DNA of 23,246 nucleotides from a virus. The DNA is taken from the IMG/VR virus record IMGVR_UViG_3300048121_000421, positions 1 to 23,246 of that record; one strand, written 5' to 3'. Both the position numbers and the translations under genes were made by a program. Of the stretch, positions 22,949 to 23,246 are shown in pieces (the first letter of the stretch is position 1; the number at the start of each line of letters is the position of its first letter). The notes beneath the pieces are model-generated. The model was not told where the DNA came from and made no database searches. It was given only the letters and a program-made list of their open reading frames with translations.

Positions 22949-23246
22949 AGTATTTTGACATAAGCGAATTTGATTGTAGTTTCACAGGGAACAATGAGAT
23001 GAACGAGGAGTTTCTAGAAAAACTAGATGCTCTTCGTGAAGCTTGTGGTTTTCCTTTTAAGATTACAAGTGGTTATCGAGACCCTGAAGGACACCCTATC
23101 GAAGCTAAGAAACAAAATCCTGGCACTCATGCACGAGGCATAGCTGCCGACATACAAGTAATCAACGGAGTACAGAAATATAAGATCATTGAGGAAGCTA
23201 TTAAGTTAGGTTTCAATGGCATAGGCGTTGCTAAGACGTTTATCCA
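22945..23246 (+). CDS. M15-type peptidoglycan peptidase (endolysin), cut by right edge
   Basis: The first 100 residues of a zinc peptidase that cuts peptide crosslinks of the cell wall. It begins MKYFDISEFDCSFTG, has FKITSGYRDPEGH near 38-50, and carries the metal-binding GTHARGIAADI motif with His62 and Asp69. The third zinc ligand is normally a histidine in a 'xFIHxD' motif. Here the window ends at ...AKTFI followed by CA, so the very next codon starts as expected for His. This matches the Peptidase_M15_3 / VanY-like family. The start overlaps the holin stop by ATGA. No signal peptide, so release needs the holin. T7 itself uses an amidase (gp3.5) early in the genome; here the endolysin is in the late lysis cassette. 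The 3' part is outside the window. Confidence 0.88.
   Translation, partial: MKYFDISEFDCSFTGNNEMNEEFLEKLDALREACGFPFKITSGYRDPEGHPIEAKKQNPGTHARGIAADIQVINGVQKYKIIEEAIKLGFNGIGVAKTFI

Noticed and set aside
1-23246. A new defence, anti-defence or mobile element system
   Set aside because: Every sizeable open frame fits the replication, virion or lysis set of a T7-type phage; no recombinase, toxin-antitoxin pair, nuclease-helicase set or CRISPR array is seen.

Overview
The window is a continuous piece of a T7-type (podovirus, Autographivirales-like) lytic phage genome. All genes lie on the + strand, are tightly packed (overlaps and gaps of a few bases) and follow the classical T7 order: DNA polymerase, exonuclease, portal, scaffold, major capsid, tail tubes A and B, internal virion proteins, tail fibre, lysis. 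Both ends cut a gene: the left edge lies inside the DNA polymerase and the right edge inside a cell-wall peptidase. Several traits point to an aquatic or marine member: a class II (B12-dependent) ribonucleotide reductase, a MazG-type pyrophosphohydrolase, a DUF3310 protein, and modular collagen-like and C1q-like fibre proteins. The host cannot be read from this window.

Region by region. (1) 1-4699, replication and nucleotide supply: family A DNA polymerase C-terminal part, a small PD-(D/E)XK nuclease, a 56-residue membrane protein, T7 gp6-like 5'-3' exonuclease, DUF3310 protein, MazG-like NTP pyrophosphohydrolase and class II RNR. Many of these overlap by 1 to 32 bases. (2) 4700-4813, the only sizeable gap before the structural genes. 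It holds a bulged hairpin and a sequence matching the T7 RNA polymerase promoter at 15 of 23 positions, which suggests the phage carries its own T7-type RNA polymerase outside the window. (3) 4814-9343, head and connector: a 59-residue small protein, a proline-rich gp7.3-like protein, portal, scaffold, major capsid protein and tail tube A. The capsid gene stands alone between two strong intrinsic terminators that both have a TTCG loop, and it has a 126-base leader with hairpins and tandem 7-mers. (4) 9344-19070, tail tube B and the internal/ejection proteins gp13-, gp14-, gp15- and gp16-like. The gp16-like protein shows no lytic transglycosylase domain and instead carries three related small modules. 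(5) 19067-22342, host recognition: a tail fibre with a T7 gp17-like base, duplicated modules and a 19-triplet collagen-like stretch, a small unknown protein, and a separate C1q-like protein. (6) 22354-end, lysis: an XhlA-like coiled-coil/membrane protein, a 3TM holin and an M15-type peptidase.

How it fits together: the left genes degrade DNA, turn over nucleotides and make dNTPs while the polymerase copies the genome. The promoter candidate would start the structural operon, and the capsid gene appears to be a separately transcribed unit. The ejection proteins, fibre and lysis cassette follow in assembly-to-exit order. I found no defence island, integrase, tRNA gene, CRISPR array or insertion sequence. 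The most interesting points are the insulated capsid unit, the T7-like promoter, the small nuclease in place of a T7 endonuclease I homologue, and the split collagen/C1q adhesion set.
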